From the NCBI GenBank assembly GCA_023459915.1, contig JAEWSN010000003.1, positions 1 to 20,811 on the forward strand: a DNA stretch of 20,811 nucleotides, written 5' to 3'. The DNA is from Bacillota bacterium (GTDB lineage: Bacteria > Bacillota > Clostridia > DSM-8532). Shown piece after piece: positions 20,421 to 20,811 of this stretch. Made by a program: the position numbers and the translations under genes. Numbering within the stretch: the stretch's first letter is position 1; each line of letters starts with the position of its first letter. The notes beneath the pieces were generated by a model. The model saw only the letters and a list, made by a program, of their open reading frames with translations. It was not told the DNA's origin and did not search any database.

Positions 20421-20811
20421 ATGAAAGACCTTGTATTTGTGTCAGGCCACAAGAATCCGGACACGGACTCCATTTGCGCGGCCATCGGATATGCCGAGCT
20501 GAAGCGGCGCCGGGGCGTCTCCGCCATTCCCGTCCGGCTGGGTGAGGTGAACCGGGAAACCCGCTTTGTTCTCGATTTTTTCGAGGTGCCCGAACCGCTG
20601 CTCCTCGAAACCGTGAAGCGTCAGGTTTCCGATCTGGAATACGACCAGGTGCCGTCGGTCAGTCCGCATATCACTGTCAAAACCGCATGGAACCTGATGC
20701 GTACCCACAATGTCAAGGTGCTGCCGGTGGTGGATGATACCGAGCAGCTGGTGGGCGTTGTCACCCTGTCAAACATCACGCAGCGCTTCATGGACGCCAT
20801 GGAGGAGAGCA
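20421..20811 (+). CDS. CBS-domain Mn-dependent inorganic pyrophosphatase, 5' part
   Basis: The first 130 codons of a family II (DHH) inorganic pyrophosphatase, which splits pyrophosphate to phosphate; the window ends inside the gene. SGHKNPDTDSICAAIGYAEL (residues 8-27) carries the family metal ligands His10, Asp14 and Asp16. The DHH domain is interrupted after PLLLETVKRQ by a CBS domain (about 74-118: VPSVSPHITVKTAWNLMRTHNVKVLPVVDD and LVGVVTLSNIT). This marks the CBS-regulated subtype, whose activity responds to adenine nucleotides in known members. GGAGG lies four bases before the ATG. Whether a DRTGG domain and second CBS follow cannot be seen. Confidence 0.9.
   Translation, partial: MKDLVFVSGHKNPDTDSICAAIGYAELKRRRGVSAIPVRLGEVNRETRFVLDFFEVPEPLLLETVKRQVSDLEYDQVPSVSPHITVKTAWNLMRTHNVKVLPVVDDTEQLVGVVTLSNITQRFMDAMEES

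Overview
The window is about 60% G+C and looks like a chromosomal piece of a Gram-positive anaerobe-type bacterium, probably Bacillota/Clostridia. The reasons are strong AGGAG-type ribosome binding sites before most genes, sigma-A-like promoters, a lipoprotein-anchored sugar ABC system of the LplB/LplC/solute-binding type, a CBS-containing DHH-family pyrophosphatase and a membrane-anchored HtrA. This placement is inference; no rRNA or tRNA gene is present.

Left part (1-7400), mixed housekeeping and accessory genes: an AAA ATPase with a DUF4143-type C-terminus; a 40-codon remnant of a VOC/glyoxalase-fold gene; an AAC(3)-family acetyltransferase on the minus strand; a 23-bp tandem repeat array; then hisS, preceded by what reads as a histidine leader-peptide attenuator (a 19-residue ORF with five His codons, competing hairpins and an intrinsic terminator). 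hisS is followed by a membrane-anchored lytic transglycosylase. A NimA/PPOX-type flavoprotein converges on it across a 30-bp repeat array.

Middle part (7480-17580), carbohydrate uptake and catabolism: a minus-strand operon with two CUT1-type permeases and a solute-binding lipoprotein (no ATPase, so a shared MsmX-like ATPase elsewhere is expected). Diverging from it is a plus-strand fumarylacetoacetate hydrolase-family gene; a 14-bp near-palindromic operator candidate lies in the operon leader and again near the FAH promoter. Next, on the minus strand, come two tandem paralogous esterases (10-bp overlap), a ThuA-like protein and an SDR oxidoreductase. A TIM-barrel sugar isomerase/epimerase diverges from the SDR gene through two promoters whose -35 boxes are the two arms of one inverted repeat. 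A reasonable reading is import of an acylated oligosaccharide, deacylation by the esterases, then oxidation, isomerisation and keto-acid cleavage; the substrate cannot be named from sequence.

Right part (17640-20811), envelope stress and signalling: an HtrA-type protease behind a 72-bp nested inverted repeat, an HD-GYP phosphodiesterase with its own promoter, and the 5' part of a CBS-containing Mn-dependent pyrophosphatase gene cut by the window edge.

Across the window, short tandem repeats of several periods (9, 12, 23, 30 and 33 bp) sit in gaps between genes, and several run into the 3' end and stop codon of the neighbouring gene. A 13-bp palindrome (GGGGTCAGACCCC) occurs four times, at the borders of the catabolic genes.
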